NCBI RefSeq assembly: GCF_026914185.1
Contig: NC_070561.1
Span: 2,666,001-2,730,000, forward strand
Direction: 5' to 3'
DNA from: Puccinia triticina
Taxonomy: Eukaryota > Basidiomycota > Pucciniomycetes > Pucciniales > Pucciniaceae
DNA length: 64,000 nucleotides
This document shows, in pieces, positions 11,496 through 22,499 of this stretch. The position numbers and the translations under genes are program-made. Within the stretch, counting starts at the first letter, position 1. Each line of letters begins with the position of its first letter. The notes under the pieces are model-generated. The model did no database searches, was not told the DNA's origin, and saw nothing but the letters and a program-made list of their open reading frames with translations.

Positions 11496-11651
11496 TTATA
11501 TTAATACTTGGATGGATGTGACTTTGAAGTCATTACTGATTGTATAGCCCTTAAAAGTCTCTTAGGTATTAAAACTTCCAATAGACATATGCTTAGATGG
11601 CAAATTGCTATTCAAATCTGGAGAGGATGTAGAGCGAGTAAAAGGAATAGT

Positions 11652-11722
11652 GCGGACAGGGGGAATCGAACCCGCATCTCCCCGATGCATGCTGGGTTGC
11701 TCTACCGTTGAGCTATATCCAC
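11652..11722 (-). other. tRNA-like sequence in TRIM LTR (left copy)
   Basis: Minus strand: acceptor GTGGATA pairing with TGTCCGC (two wobbles), A box TAGCTCAACGG, D stem GCTC/GAGC, perfect B box GGTTCGATTCC. No normal anticodon arm is seen (CCCAGCATGCATCGGGG region). Confidence 0.7.
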
Positions 11723-11835
11723 AGGTGTGAGGTGTACCAACATATACTACCTCTACACACCCCCTGTACACCTACACCGGTGACAGAGCCCACTAATCCT
11801 CCCAGAGGCTCATCCCAGGTACGCAGCTGCCTATA

Positions 11836-11852
11836 GCGCTGGGCTCATAACC
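11836..11852 (-). promoter_or_regulatory. Half-tRNA-Met type primer binding site
   Basis: Minus-strand GGTTATGAGCCCAGCGC lies directly next to the LTR. It is complementary to the anticodon side of an initiator-Met tRNA 5' half (CTCATAA loop). Complementarity continues to about 11818, reading like a whole 5' tRNA half. Confidence 0.75.
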
Positions 11853-11876
11853 TGTAGAGCGAGTAAAAGGAATAGT

Positions 11877-11947
11877 GCGGACAGGGGGAATCGAACCCGC
11901 ATCTCCCCGATGCATGCTGGCTTGCTCTACCGTTGAGCTATATCCAC
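11877..11947 (-). other. tRNA-like sequence in TRIM LTR (right copy)
   Basis: Same structure and boxes as the left copy; one base differs in the degenerate anticodon region. Confidence 0.7.
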
Positions 11948-12205
11948 AGGTGTGAGGTGTACCAACATATACTACCTCTACAGAGGAAGCATGACTATCA
12001 TCCACAGAGCTGGAATTATCCATAAAAATGTGGATGTTCTTAGCAGATAGTCTTTAGAAAATTTACCAGGGAACCCAGCATGGGATGGAGAAATTGCTGC
12101 AAAAATCATGGCCTTATTTCCTCAAGAGAATAATGAACACAATCCTGCATATGATGCTCCTTCAGAGAATTATGATATCCTTGGATTACATGTTGTGGAA
12201 CTCCT

Positions 12206-12684
12206 ATGGTGCCAGGCCGTAGGCAGTGCTTGGAAAGGAAAGTGGTGATGAGCCTGCCTTCCTGTGAGGTCCTAGGATGAATGAGATCTGAGAAAAACCA
12301 GAGAAAGGGGGTTGAACAACAATGTCAGTGAGAATTGTTGGCAGGTTTTGGGGGTTGAGGATCTGTAAAGGGATGCTTGAGGGTTGATAAGGATCTGATG
12401 AGGTGATGAGGATAAGGATATGATGAGGTGAGGAGGATAAGGATCTGAGAATCTTGATGGTGTATTTTGTGGATCAGCAGACTGCCATGCCTCCCCATCA
12501 TCTGAGTTCAACCTTTGAACTCAGACTCCAGGAAGTGAAAATGTCACAGACATGTTCATCACATCCCTAACTACAAACAAGCTCTGCACAACACAAACAA
12601 AACAAAACACAGACAAAGAAAGATCAACCGCATACCTAGAAAAATGAGGAGAGTAAAATAAGAGAATGGGTGCAATGGAAGTGG
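12206..12684. other. Unassigned inserted DNA
   Basis: Start of a block that separates gypsy linker from gypsy integrase (12206-18702). Purine-rich short repeats around 12370-12450 (AGGATAAGGATCTGA type). No gene recognised and the outer boundaries of the block are unresolved. Confidence 0.4.
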
Positions 12685-12694
12685 AGTTGTAACT

Positions 12695-13062
12695 CAGGGT
12701 TTAAATGGGTTGGGCCAACCCAAGACACGTTGGGTTTTGGGTTGGGTTTGGGCACATTCTTAAAGAAAATGACATGACCCAAACCCAACCCAACCCAACT
12801 TGTAAAATTGTTGGGTCGGGTTCAGGCAGCCTATTTCCTAATCAGGTCAGCCTGCGGCCCAACTATGACGCCCCCAACAGTCAAGTTGGGGGCTTTTGGC
12901 GTCTAAGAGGTTGGGTCAACCCAAGACCCAAACCAACCTGAAATAGTATGACATTGGGTTGGGTTTGGGCAGCATATTTTAAAATCTGCCCTGACCCGCG
13001 CTGTATGTTGGGTTGGGTTCGGGTGCTGTTTTCCAACCCAAACCCAACCCTTTTACACCCTG
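12695..13062. mobile_element. MITE with 10-bp target duplication, GGGTTGGGTT-rich
   Basis: 368 bp beginning CAGGGTTTAAATGGGTTGGG and ending with its partial complement (AACCCTTTTACACCCTG). Flanked by the perfect 10-bp repeat AGTTGTAACT (12685-12694, 13063-13072). A 9-10 bp duplication is typical of Mutator-like elements. The body is dense in GGGTTGGGTTTGGG on both strands. No coding capacity. Confidence 0.8.
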
Positions 13063-13072
13063 AGTTGTAACT

Positions 13073-13740
13073 GAACTGAAGCCGCATCAAAAAGAACAGA
13101 GAGAAAAATCATTATCAATCACAAAATCTTGAATCTTGAGCTTGAGATTTGAGATGGATAATCTTGAGGGCTTGTTCTTGATAACTGGTCACTTGAATCT
13201 TGAGTCTTCATCTTGATCTTGAACCATGCACCACCCAAAAAAAGAAGGCAATGAGTGCATATTGCCATGCTGAAATATGTATATAAAAACAGTTGTAAAC
13301 AGAGCAAATCATGCTGAAAATTTTGTTGTACATGTTTCTTATATATTCTCAACTTTGAACCTATAAAGATCATATATGCTTTTTTCTACCTTCTACCTTG
13401 AAAAAATCCAAAGGTGTGCAGTTTCTAATAAGATGTTTAATTATTTATGGCCTTACATTAACAACTCACTAGAATTAGGATTCTAGCTCCCAGGAGATTG
13501 CTTACACTTTCTTTGCCCATCTAAAATTTTGAATGTGGGGCTTGCAGCTTCTTGTGAGTCAGAACGTCTCCAATCCCACTCTTGGAAGGGAATTTGGAAT
13601 AGAGTTTTAACTCTCTTTTTCTCTTTTATTTTTCTTTTGGGTTGTGCTAAATGCACACCAAATTTTTACTACATGCACATCAAAAAGCCGTACACATGTG
13701 TGTACGCCATTGGTTTTTGGCGTCCAGGGAAAAGTACGCC
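13073..13740. other. AT-rich spacer, nothing recognised
   Basis: CTTGA-rich patches at 13120-13220; no frame or RNA motif supported. Confidence 0.4.
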
Positions 13741-13744
13741 AAGA

Positions 13745-14085
13745 CACCCCGGTGAGCTGGTCAAATTCCAGCTTGCCAAGATAAATATATATCTCTAGGC
13801 TAGATGAATTTGTATCGGCTTGCCTGGAGGAATAAATACCTCTTGGCAAGCTGAATTTGTAAACCAGCTTGCCGAGGGTATTCTTCCCGGCGAGCTGGTC
13901 AAAGCCCAGCTCAACAAGAGGGATGTATTCTTCTTGGAAAGCTGGTACAAATCTATCTTGCAAAGAGTTTTTTATTCCTCTCGGAGAGCCGGTCAAATTC
14001 CATCTCTGCGAGAGGTATGTATTCCTCTTGGCAAGCTGGTCAAAGTCCATCTTGCCAAGAGGTATGTATTCCGCTTGGCAAGCTG
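13745..14085. repeat. Imperfect tandem repeat of about 45 bp with internal palindromes
   Basis: Units of the form AGCTTGCCAAGAGG then TATGTATTCCTCTTGGCAAG then CTGGTCAAA recur about seven times with drift. Each unit is itself an inverted repeat (CTTGCCAAG.../CTTGGCAAG). Confidence 0.8.
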
Positions 14086-14167
14086 AAGTTTGTGGAATTG
14101 AAATTCCCAGTCCCGTACCCCAAGTATGCAGGCATACGGGACTGAGGACCGGTTTTCTTGGTGTACA

Positions 14168-14515
14168 GCAATGTTAGAAAAGCTTGCGGCCAGCTTTTGG
14201 ACCGCTGATTTCAGCCTCAAAGCATGTATGGCTCCTGTACGTCAGGAATGCCATCAGAAGAAACAACCCAGTTTCTTTTTTTTCCACTTTGGGGCCTTGA
14301 GGGCCTCACCATTGGATTCCTGGAGCAATTTTACTGCAATCCGGCCCTTCGCTGCCCCTGCCCCCCTTGCCCCTTGCCCAGCCCGGCACCCATGTCAAGC
14401 AAAACCAGCTTCCCAAACGGGTTTTGTCTGCCGGTACAGTGAAGCTGTACAGGCCTGTGGCTGAAATGCAGAAGTCATTTCAGCCACAAAATTAGGCAAG
14501 CTTTTCTGACATTGC
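14168..14515. mobile_element. TIR element, family also at 56480-56790
   Basis: Ends GCAATGTTAGAAAAGCTTG and CAAGCTTTTCTGACATTGC form a near-perfect 19-bp inverted repeat. TGTACA sits on both sides and may be a target duplication or part of the repeat, since it is palindromic. A second copy, inverted, was the target of copia B. Confidence 0.65.
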
Positions 14516-14521
14516 TGTACA

Positions 14522-15291
14522 TGTTGCTTCCTGCCAAACATGATGGTGCACACACCTGTCTACACCCTTTATGGCGTGCGCGTAGTAAAAACTTGGGTGT
14601 GAGTGCAACATCTGATGAACAGAGGTTGTACTTCCAACCAATGGGTGTACAACCTCCATTTGATGGGGGTACAACCTCCATTTTATGGAGGTCCAAATGG
14701 AGTTCATACCTCTTTTTGAATCAAAATGGCCGGGTTTGTACTTCATCAGGGAGGCCAAATCAAGGCCGAGTGACTTTGGACAATCGTCTAAAGTCCCTTT
14801 TAGCATAGAGGTGCACCTAGGCTGGAACCCGCGGGGTACCCGGCCTTTTTAGGGTTCTCCTGTGACCCGAACCCGGCGGGAATGGACAGGATATACCCGT
14901 GAAGCCCTGGTACATGTTCCAGGGTTACAGCGCGCCCAGAAGTGTACCCAAGACGTCTGGCGACCTGTAACCTCCTTGACCCTCTTGGACGGGACAGGGT
15001 AGTACCTGCTGGGATTGGGTAGGGGTTGCAGCACTGCAACCTCCACCCGAAGGATCTTACTTGGATCATTTTTCAAAGTCACCTGGCCTGTTTACACAAA
15101 AGTATTTATCTAATTTAAAAGAGAAAATGAATTTATGATAGAAAAACAACAACTAAGCAGTGGAACTGATTTGAGAAAACACATGATTAACAATTTTATT
15201 TTCAATACAAGGACAATTGAAGAGTATTATATATATATATATATATGAAGTGTGTTATCAAATCTTTTATGGTACTGCCATTTGAATAAAA
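14522..15291. other. Unassigned; GC-rich 14820-15070
   Basis: 14820-15070 contains GGGTACCCG-type palindromes like those in hAT-like elements at 41303 and 45569, but no clear ends or duplication. An (AT) run lies at 15232-15247. No gene. Confidence 0.4.
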
Positions 15292-16004
15292 TCCAAGTAT
15301 ATTAAAGCCTCAGTTTTGTGGAAAAAAAAATTCAAGGGTTTCCCCTACAATTGACTAAAATACCAAAAAAAAAATCAAAGGTTTCCCCTTTTACCAAATA
15401 AGCATCCACAGGCTGAGATTCAGCTCACAAATTAAGCAAAACACAAAAAAAAAAGAAAAAAGAATACAACATGATAAAACAAGCCCACACCCTGCCACCT
15501 AACATCAGCAAGCTGATGTATCATGGCCCACCACCCATCCCTGTCTAGCAGGGTTAAAAAGTGGTGAGAGGAAGACCCCCAGCCCGTAAGCACAGGGGGG
15601 TCCACAAGTATCCCCCGCCGGACTGCGCAAATGCAACAGCGGACGGGGGTGAGGCAACCCCAGGCTGGAATTACAGCTCAAGAGTTGCCTGGGGAAACAT
15701 GGATGCCAGAGTCCCCCTATTTATAGGCAATCGTCTGGTGAAGCTCCATCCCACCCATCACAGCGGACTCGCCACTCACCTTTGAACTGTTGCTTTGCCA
15801 ATGCCGCCACACCGTACGACCCACCCAGCTCCCTACCCACCGTTGCACCTTGTTGTGCCCTGGCCTTGACTCCAGGTGGACCAATTCCAACAACTCCCCA
15901 AAAACATCCAAAGGTCCCTGCTCCTCCCCAGCCATTACACCATTTTGATCTTGCCTCAAAGCCCCTCCCTTTCCAACAGCCGCCACACCCACCTCCATCT
16001 GTAT

Positions 16005-16647
16005 TGCCAAGATCCTTGACTCATCGATCAATAAAAATAACAAAACCCTCTTTGTTAACATTGGTCTAGCTAACGGCATCCTCCTCCGCACCGTGCTCGA
16101 CTCTGTCAACGCCCAGCTCACCGAAACATGCACCCAGTAAAGCCCACACACTTTTTTTTTGTTGAAATACTGATTGATGTTTCTGTTACTGCTTCCTCAG
16201 CTCCCGTCCCATCAAGCTCCTGCCCGTGAAGGTGGACAGGAAGACCAGCATCATTTTGCTCTCATCCCGCACCTGGCTGAACTACACCTTCCAGAACCTG
16301 CTGAATTTTGGCCCGCTGATCTACGACGCGCTGGACAACGTGCACAGCTTCAGTGCCAAGCTGTGTCCGGAAGGCCTCATCGGCATTGTCAGCTCCTCCC
16401 TCCAGTACGTCCATCCATCCATCCCCCCCCCCCTCTCTCTCTCCTTCCTGTATTGATGTGTGTGGATGAGGGATGTAGGATACTCACAATCCCCAGACTC
16501 GGTGTGGAGGTCAAACACGACCCCATGCCCCTCGCGTACACCCCGCGCAAAATTCTGCTCAACCCAGTCACCAAACACAACATCACTGTTGAGTCCAAGC
16601 ACCGCACCATGGCCCCCGACGTCCAGGTTGCCCGGTTTGCCCTCCAG
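16005..16647 (+). pseudogene. Captured SF3B3/RSE1-like splicing factor fragment
   Basis: Three exon pieces read in order. The first is NIGLANGILLRTVLDSV (to 16136). After a 64-bp intron (16137-16200, GTAA...CAG) comes SRPIKLLPVKVDRKTS, LLSSRTWLNYTFQ and AKLCPEGLIGIVSSSLQ (16201-16404). After a 92-bp intron (16405-16496) comes LGVEVKHDPMPLAYTPRKILLNP (from 16497). This is the order of the central beta-propeller of the U2 snRNP factor SF3B3 (GLNNGVLLRTVLD..., SSRSWLSY..., LQYTPRK). Only a small part of a roughly 1,200-residue protein is present and downstream frames degrade, so it is non-functional. Retained introns mean capture from genomic DNA. CPSF160/DDB1 relatives are less likely. Confidence 0.75.
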
Positions 16648-18290
16648 GTACATCAATCCTCCCCTTGTCCCCGCCCTCGCCCCCACAAGCTTATCTTCCA
16701 CAGGCCAAGCCCACATGCTCCTCCAGAAGGCGCACAAAACAGTTTACAATATTTTCGACGATCCCATTCTCGCCGCTTTCTCACGCACGCGATGGTCATT
16801 GCCGTCCTGCGCGCCCGCGCCCAAGTAGCCCGGGGAGGAGAGCCGACGCCAGTCGAGCTTGTTGCGACCCGCATGCGCATCCTCATCGGCCCCCGGGGCC
16901 CGCTTGAGTATCTCCAGCGCGTTGGCCTTTGTCGTCAAGGCCGGCCTCCTGGGCCTCCGCCTTGGCGCATCAGCCGCCGCACCCGTCCTTCTCGCCCTCC
17001 CTGGCGTGCTAGCCAGCGTGCTGGACGTCGAGGCATCCGCCTTTGTTGCCGTCGCTGCCCTCTGGATTGTCGACCGTTGATGCGCTGCTTGCCGTACGGA
17101 TGATGAGCTGGAGCAACAGATAGGTCAACCCGAAGTGCTTCTCTGCCCACAAGGGCCATTCCACTATTACATACGCTGTTTCTCATGAGAATGGGTGTCA
17201 GGTGCCGAGAGAGTCCGTTATCAAGGCCAGATACAACAATGTCTTTCCATTTCCCTTACATCAATCCGACATCCACACCGTCCTCAAGTTCCTGCTTGTC
17301 TGATCACCTCACAACAGTCTCCTCAAATGGATTATTGCCAAGGTCCTGCACGACTTCAAGAAAAAAGAATACTCCCAATGTGGTTCCTACACTCCCTGTG
17401 GCCCTCTCTTGTTGTGTTTGGTGCTTGATTTTTTGAATCTTTGTTTTGCTTTTGCTGATCTATGAAATGAGTTCAACACACTTATCTGTTGTGTTTAGCT
17501 TACTTGATGGTTGTATCTCTGTCTTTCTCTCTTTAAACAAGGAGAATGAAATACAGGATTAAATAGAGATCAATTTAATAACATCATTACTTCATAGCTG
17601 AATGTGTTCAGGGGTTGTTAAGAACATATCATTTGTGTGTTGTGAATTTTGAATCAAGAGAAAAGAGTTTGCAGAAATGAACACTAGGAATTTATTCAAA
17701 AAAATTAGGGTGGACTTGTTTGAATGGAGTTTTTCCATAAAATTGATCTTATGTGTGTTGGGTGTGGACTGTGAGAGTTGTAGGAGAGTGTCAATGTTTA
17801 ATGGAAGTTTGTGGTGCACCTGGTCTGACATGAATCTAGGTTGAATTATAAAGTAATTTATTTTTCCTTTGCCTTTCATTTTCATGATTTCAGTATGGCA
17901 GTATCTGTAAAATCTTTTTCTTGACACAGCCATCCATAGAACCTCCTCCTTTGACCTAAAACTTGTTTTTGATGTTTGATGATCCTTTTGCTTTGAAAGA
18001 TAATTTATCAAAATAATTTAGCTTGTTTGCTATCACTGTGGAGCTGATCTTGATTGATAAATTGATTCTTGATCAAGTTTGAATTCTAAGGGAAATTTGA
18101 CTGTAAAAATCACAAGACCCCCACATTGCAACTTGTGTAACCAAGTTCAAATCACCTTTTAAATTCTGAATTGCAGTGTAATATATGATGCAACTACCTG
18201 TTTGCACAGATTTGTGTCAAGTATTGAAGGGGTAATCGTAAAAAAGGGTTGGAATATATTAATCTTGGATTTGCAGCGGCGAAGCCGCCC
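16648..18290. other. Remainder of Helitron 2, no recognised gene
   Basis: 16660-17430 is GC-rich, with open frames but no family I recognise; it may be more captured exons. 17430-18290 is AT-rich and empty. Confidence 0.4.
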
Positions 18291-18300
18291 TGGCCTCTAG

Positions 18301-18702
18301 TACACCAACTAAATGGGGATTTCAGATTGATAAACCCTGCAGATAGGTTCCTACATGTGTGGCTAATGCACTTTCAAAGGAATTTAAACCAACAACAGGG
18401 TACTCCAGGGCATGAGTTTTAAAACCCACCAAAAGTATTTTCATCAAAATGATCAGCTAAAATTTCTTCTGGAATTCTTTATTACATGGTTTTAACTTTT
18501 GTGAAAACTGAATTAAACTCTTGTAAGAGGGTTAAACTTCTGTAAAAAACTTCTGGAACAACAAGGTTAATAATCTGTAATACCTAGGTTAGCCATGTGA
18601 AATACCTTGGTATTAACAATGTATTGAACATGGCAATGTGTGCACATTGCCTTCCTTTTGGGGGTGGTGATGGACTGTCTGTACCATTTTGCTCACCACA
18701 AC
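18301..18702. other. AT-rich spacer before gypsy integrase
   Basis: No gene. Contains the inverted repeat GGCAATGTG-TG-CACATTGCC near 18632. Confidence 0.4.
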
Positions 18703-19175
18703 GTATGTGAAATGGAAGAAGAATTTTGGGATGAAATCAGAAAATCCTATGATAAAAATGAGAATACTTCTACCGTTATGGAAATCCTACAAAGTAAGTA
18801 TAAGAACATGGATTTAATCAACTCATTGGAAGAACCCTGGGCTAAAGCATTTAAAGAAGACAGATTTTCCCTTCTTGATGGTTTACTTTACCATAGAACC
18901 AAACATACTAGTGTAGTGGTCCTGGTACAAAGAGAACACATCAATTTATTCCTTAGAGAATGCCATGATAATATCACTGCTGGAAATTTCTCTGTAGAGT
19001 GCACTACAGAGAGAGTGAAGCACATTGCATGGTGGCCAAACTTTAAGAATGAAACCAAGGATTACTGTGAATCTTGTGAAAGGTGCCAAAAAGCCAAAAA
19101 AGCTACAGTAAAGAGATATGGACTATTACAGGAAATTGAAGAACCTACTGAAAGATGGTCTGTAATTAATATGGA
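18703..19175 (+). pseudogene. Gypsy integrase N-terminal zinc finger
   Basis: EEEFWDEIRKSYDKN, then LLYHRTKH, the H2C2 finger (ECHDNITAGNFS, CESCERCQKAKK) and ERWSVINM. The second zinc-binding His seems replaced (GNFS where GHFS is usual). The frame ends inside the codon of the first catalytic Asp, where Helitron 3 is inserted (ATG GA|T). Confidence 0.85.
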
Positions 19176-19326
19176 CTAGAGGCCAAGGCGGCTTTGCTGC
19201 TGCAAGCATAGTCCCCTACCCAGATGGCTCCCTGCCTTTGGTTTTTATCTCTCTTTGACAGTGAAGAGGTTTTTTTCTTGTGGAAATACTTTGAATTAAA
19301 TTTTGATGATGTGCTGAATTTATTTA

Positions 19327-21206
19327 CACTTCAAGGATAATTAAATTTCCCAAAAAAAATACTCAAAGTTTGAGGTTGGGAAAATCATTGAAAAAAAATC
19401 ACTCTGTACTGAAAAAAAATGCAAACTGAGCGTGCTCAGCCAAAAAAATAAAAATGTGTCAGACTGAGTAAAAAACAATGGGGCACATTTTTGGGGTGAT
19501 TTGTTGGACGGGCCTGCACAAGTCCCGCATGGGCCCCTAACAGGCCCGTTGGGCCCATTGAAAAAGTAGTATTTGTTTGGAATTCCAATGCTCTGCTAAA
19601 ATGTGAAATGGGTCAAACTGAATAAGAAAAATGGGGGTACATTTTTGGGGAGATTTTTTGGACGGGCCTGAATGAGGCCCACATGGCCCTCACAAAGCCC
19701 ACTGGGCCCATTGAAACAGTAGCCTTGGTCAAGAATGCCTATGCTCAGCTAAGAAGCAAAAATGTGTCAACCCGAGTAAAAAACATGGGGCCACACTTTT
19801 GGGGAGGGCTTATTGACAGACCTGAATCAGGCCTGTCAGGGCCCACCCAAAGCTGGTTTGGCCAACCCAGAAGTAGTCTTGGTTAAGAATGCCCATATGA
19901 TGTTTCAGAACAGCAACAATTGACCACTAATCAACAGAAGATATTGAAGGGCTTCTGCCATCTGTATGACATTTGTGCACTCACAGAATGTATGTCCAGG
20001 CCCTTTCCTTTTCCTTGGAACTGTTAAATATCAAACTGAAGGATTGCAATTTTATCAGACACAAAAGAAAAAGAAGACAAAACAAAAAGAACAAAAAATA
20101 AAGGAAAGTACCTGAAGGCAAACACGACAAGGAGAAGAGCACGACAAAAAAGATTTGAGGAGAGAAAAAAAACAGAATAGCAGACTAAAAAGAAAAAGGT
20201 CAACAGGAGAGCTCAGAAGTAAGGAAAGAGTTTTTGGAACATACGACCGAGAGATGTGTTTGAGGGAGAGGTGAGGGATCTTGAGGCTTTGACGAGTTTT
20301 GAAGACGAATGTGTGAAGGTCTTCGGGAGGAACAGACAGTCCGGACGGCAATGTGAATGAGGCGGTTGAGACTGTGAAGTGATGTATTAAAAAAATAAGT
20401 CGAGTGAGTTCCCCGAGGAAAGGAAGCGAGGTGAGGGAGAAGTCAAGTTTAAATATTCGGAAATGTTGAAGCTTGCAGATGAGAAGAGATTGAGTGAATC
20501 GAGTAGTTGAGATGAGCGGTTGTGAAGTTGATGATTAGCGTTTTGTTGGTTTGGACGAAAGAGGCGAGCTAGGGAGTCTGAGAGACTAGAGGAATAGGAA
20601 ATGATTATGTAATGGTCGAGTGACATCCACAAGGCCAGAAAAAAATCTCAAGCTGACGCAAGGGCTTGACTCTCAACAGGAACCCTGTTGGCCCGCACGG
20701 GCCTGATGCAGGCCCATCCAAAAAGCCTCCCCAACAATGTGCCCCTAGGGTTTTTACTCAGTCTGACACATTTTATTTCTTAGCTGAGCATATGCTTTCT
20801 TAACCAAGGCTACTCTTTCAATGGGCCCAGTGGGCTTTGTGGGGGCCATGTGGGCCTCATTCAGGCCCGTCCAAAAAATCTCCCCAAAAATGTACCCCCA
20901 TGTTTTTTATTCAGTTTGACCCATTTCACATTTTAGCAGAGCATCGGAATTCCAAACAAATACTAATTTTTCAATGGGCCCAACGGGCCTGTCAGTGGCC
21001 CATGCGGGCCTTGTGCAGGCCCGTCCAACAAATCACCCCAAAAATGTGCCCCATTATTTTTTACTCAGTCTGACACATTTTTTATTTTTTTGGCTGAGCA
21101 TGCTCAGTTTGCATTTTTTTTCAGTACGGAGTGATTTTTTTTCAATGATTTTCCCAACCTCAAACTTTGAGTATTTTTTTTGGGAAATTTAATTATCCTT
21201 GAAGTG
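19327..21206. mobile_element. CACT...AGTG foldback element (EnSpm/CACTA-like)
   Basis: Begins CACTTCAAGGATAATTAAAT and ends with its exact complement. TTA flanks both sides (19324-19326, 21207-21209). The inverted arms are about 540 bp each (19327-19870, 20680-21206). Each contains repeats with GGGCCCATTG and AAAATGTGTCAGACTGAG. The 800-bp loop has no transposase. CACT termini plus a 3-bp duplication fit CACTA elements. Confidence 0.8.
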
Positions 21207-21214
21207 TTAGGGTG

Positions 21215-21545
21215 AGCCTACTCCAAACTTTTACTTTGTGCACTCCACTTTTTTGGCTTTGGGGGGCCAGCACTCCAAAAAAGCTGGAGTGCCTTGATTT
21301 TGTACTCCCAAAACATGGAGTCTCCAGATGGGCACTCCATGTTTGTTGGAGTACACAACTGGGTACTCCAAAATTTACCAAAATAGAACTGGGTACTCCA
21401 AAATTTACCAAAATAGGGGAGCGCAGCTAGATGCACTCCAATAAAAATGGAGTGCAAGCCCAAGCACTCCACCTTTTCAGCAAAGGATTTTGGCTTTGCA
21501 CTCCAGCTGGCAAATACCAAATGGAGTGCATTGGGGTGCACTCAA
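21215..21545. repeat. ACTCCA/TGGAGT-rich repeat block
   Basis: The hexamer ACTCCA or its complement recurs throughout, including the direct repeat ACTGGGTACTCCAAAATTTA (about 21357 and 21387). No gene. Confidence 0.75.
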
Positions 21546-21589
21546 GTCCTCACTGGCCATTGAGTGGAGTACAAACCCCACCTCAATGA

Positions 21590-22490
21590 CGGGCCATGGA
21601 GTGGCATACACACACCTTGATGACCGGTCCCTGCCGGTCATCACGGGGAAAAACATCTCCTCTCAATGACCGGTCTGCGCCGGTCATCATGGGGGTAAAG
21701 CACTGTTGCACCCCGGCCATTGAGTGGGGTTTGCACTCCACATGATGACCAACAATCAGGGGAAGTACACACCCCACTTGGTGGCCGACCATTGAGTGGA
21801 GTACACTCTCTCCTCGATGGCCAGCAATCAAGCAGAGGACACACTCCACTCAATGGCCGACCACCGAGTAGAGTACACTCTCCGCTCAATGGCCAGCCAT
21901 CAAGCGGTAGATCCCACCCAATGACCGGCTGTTGAGTGGCCTACTCACCCCAATCAATAGGAGACCCCACTCAATGGCCGGGGTGTAGTGTTACACCCCT
22001 CAATGTGCGGTGTGTGCCGGTCATCGAGAGGTGCTACACCCCTTGATGTCCGGTATGTACCGGTCATTGAGGGGAGGTGCTACTTCCCTCAATGGCCAGT
22101 ATAGACAGGTCATAAGTCCCCTTGATGACTGGAGAGGGGTGAGTCCGCTTGATGACCGGCACACACCGGCCATTGAGAGATGTTATTCACCTTGATGACC
22201 AGTCTGGTCATCAAGAGATGTTGTTCACCTTGATGACCGGTCTGGTCATCGAGAGATGTTTTTCACCTCAATGACCGGTCTGGTCATTGAGAGATGTTTT
22301 AATCACCTCAATGACCGGGACCAGTTGTTGAGAGGTGGTGTTACTCCCCTCAATGACTGGTCCGTCATTGAGGAGTGGTGTTACTCCCCTTGATGACCGG
22401 TCCGTCATTGAGGGGTGGTGTTACTCCCCTCAATGACCGGGACCGGTCATCAAAAGGTGGCGTTACTCCCCTCGATGACCCCTGGCCCCT
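21590..22490. repeat. Palindromic array of GACCGGTC-type units (array 1)
   Basis: Dozens of short units alternate TCAATGACCGG and CCGGTCATTGAG with 15-30 bp spacing, giving nested potential hairpins. A related array occurs at 47450-47935 inside an hAT-like element. Not CRISPR: units are palindromic and irregular, and there are no unique spacers of fixed length. Confidence 0.85.
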
Positions 22491-22499
22491 GGAACAAGG

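Larger units (their letters stand above)
11628..11982 (-). mobile_element. Miniature LTR retroelement (TRIM/SMART type) with tRNA-like LTRs
   Basis: Two direct repeats of 130 bp (11628-11757 and 11853-11982) differ at a single base, begin TGTAGAG and end CTCTACA. They enclose only 95 bp. The whole is flanked by GAGGA (11623-11627, 11983-11987), and its removal restores the gypsy RNase H. On the minus strand the base after the right-hand LTR begins GGTTATGAGCCCAGCGC, the half-tRNA-initiator-Met primer site used by copia-type elements. A G-rich tract (ACAGGGGGTG) precedes the other LTR. No coding capacity, so it depends on enzymes in trans. Near-identical LTRs imply a recent insertion. Confidence 0.9.
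11496..12205 (+). pseudogene. Gypsy RNase H C-terminus and linker
   Basis: It continues the RT frame ([25 protein letters not shown]). A 355-bp miniature LTR element interrupts at 11628. The frame then resumes with MTIIHRAGIIHKNVDVLSR, a stop, and linker LENLPGNPAWDGEI up to GLHVVEL at about 12200. The tract HRAG...D.LSR is the end of gypsy RNase H. Beyond 12205 the gypsy frame is lost until about 18703. Confidence 0.85.
15292..18300 (+). mobile_element. Helitron 2 (3.0 kb) carrying SF3B3-like exons
   Basis: Starts TCCAAGTATATTAAAGCC after A and ends with hairpin GCGGC-GAA-GCCGC, eight bases, CTAG, then T. Two CAAGGGTTTCCCC-type tracts follow A-runs near the 5' end, as in Helitrons 1 and 4. 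No Rep/helicase. It carries an intron-containing SF3B3/RSE1-like fragment. Confidence 0.85.

Noticed and set aside
11805..11852. Truncated tRNA-Met gene
   Set aside because: It lies directly next to the LTR on the strand where a primer site is expected, so a half-tRNA primer site explains it better.
14800..15080. Further hAT-like element
   Set aside because: GGGTACCCG repeats are present but no inverted ends or 8-bp duplication were found.
20055..20351. Small membrane protein in the foldback loop
   Set aside because: Poly-Ser/Phe/Leu frame from an A-rich strand; no support.
21590..22490. CRISPR-like array
   Set aside because: Eukaryotic context, palindromic irregular units, no fixed spacers and no cas genes.
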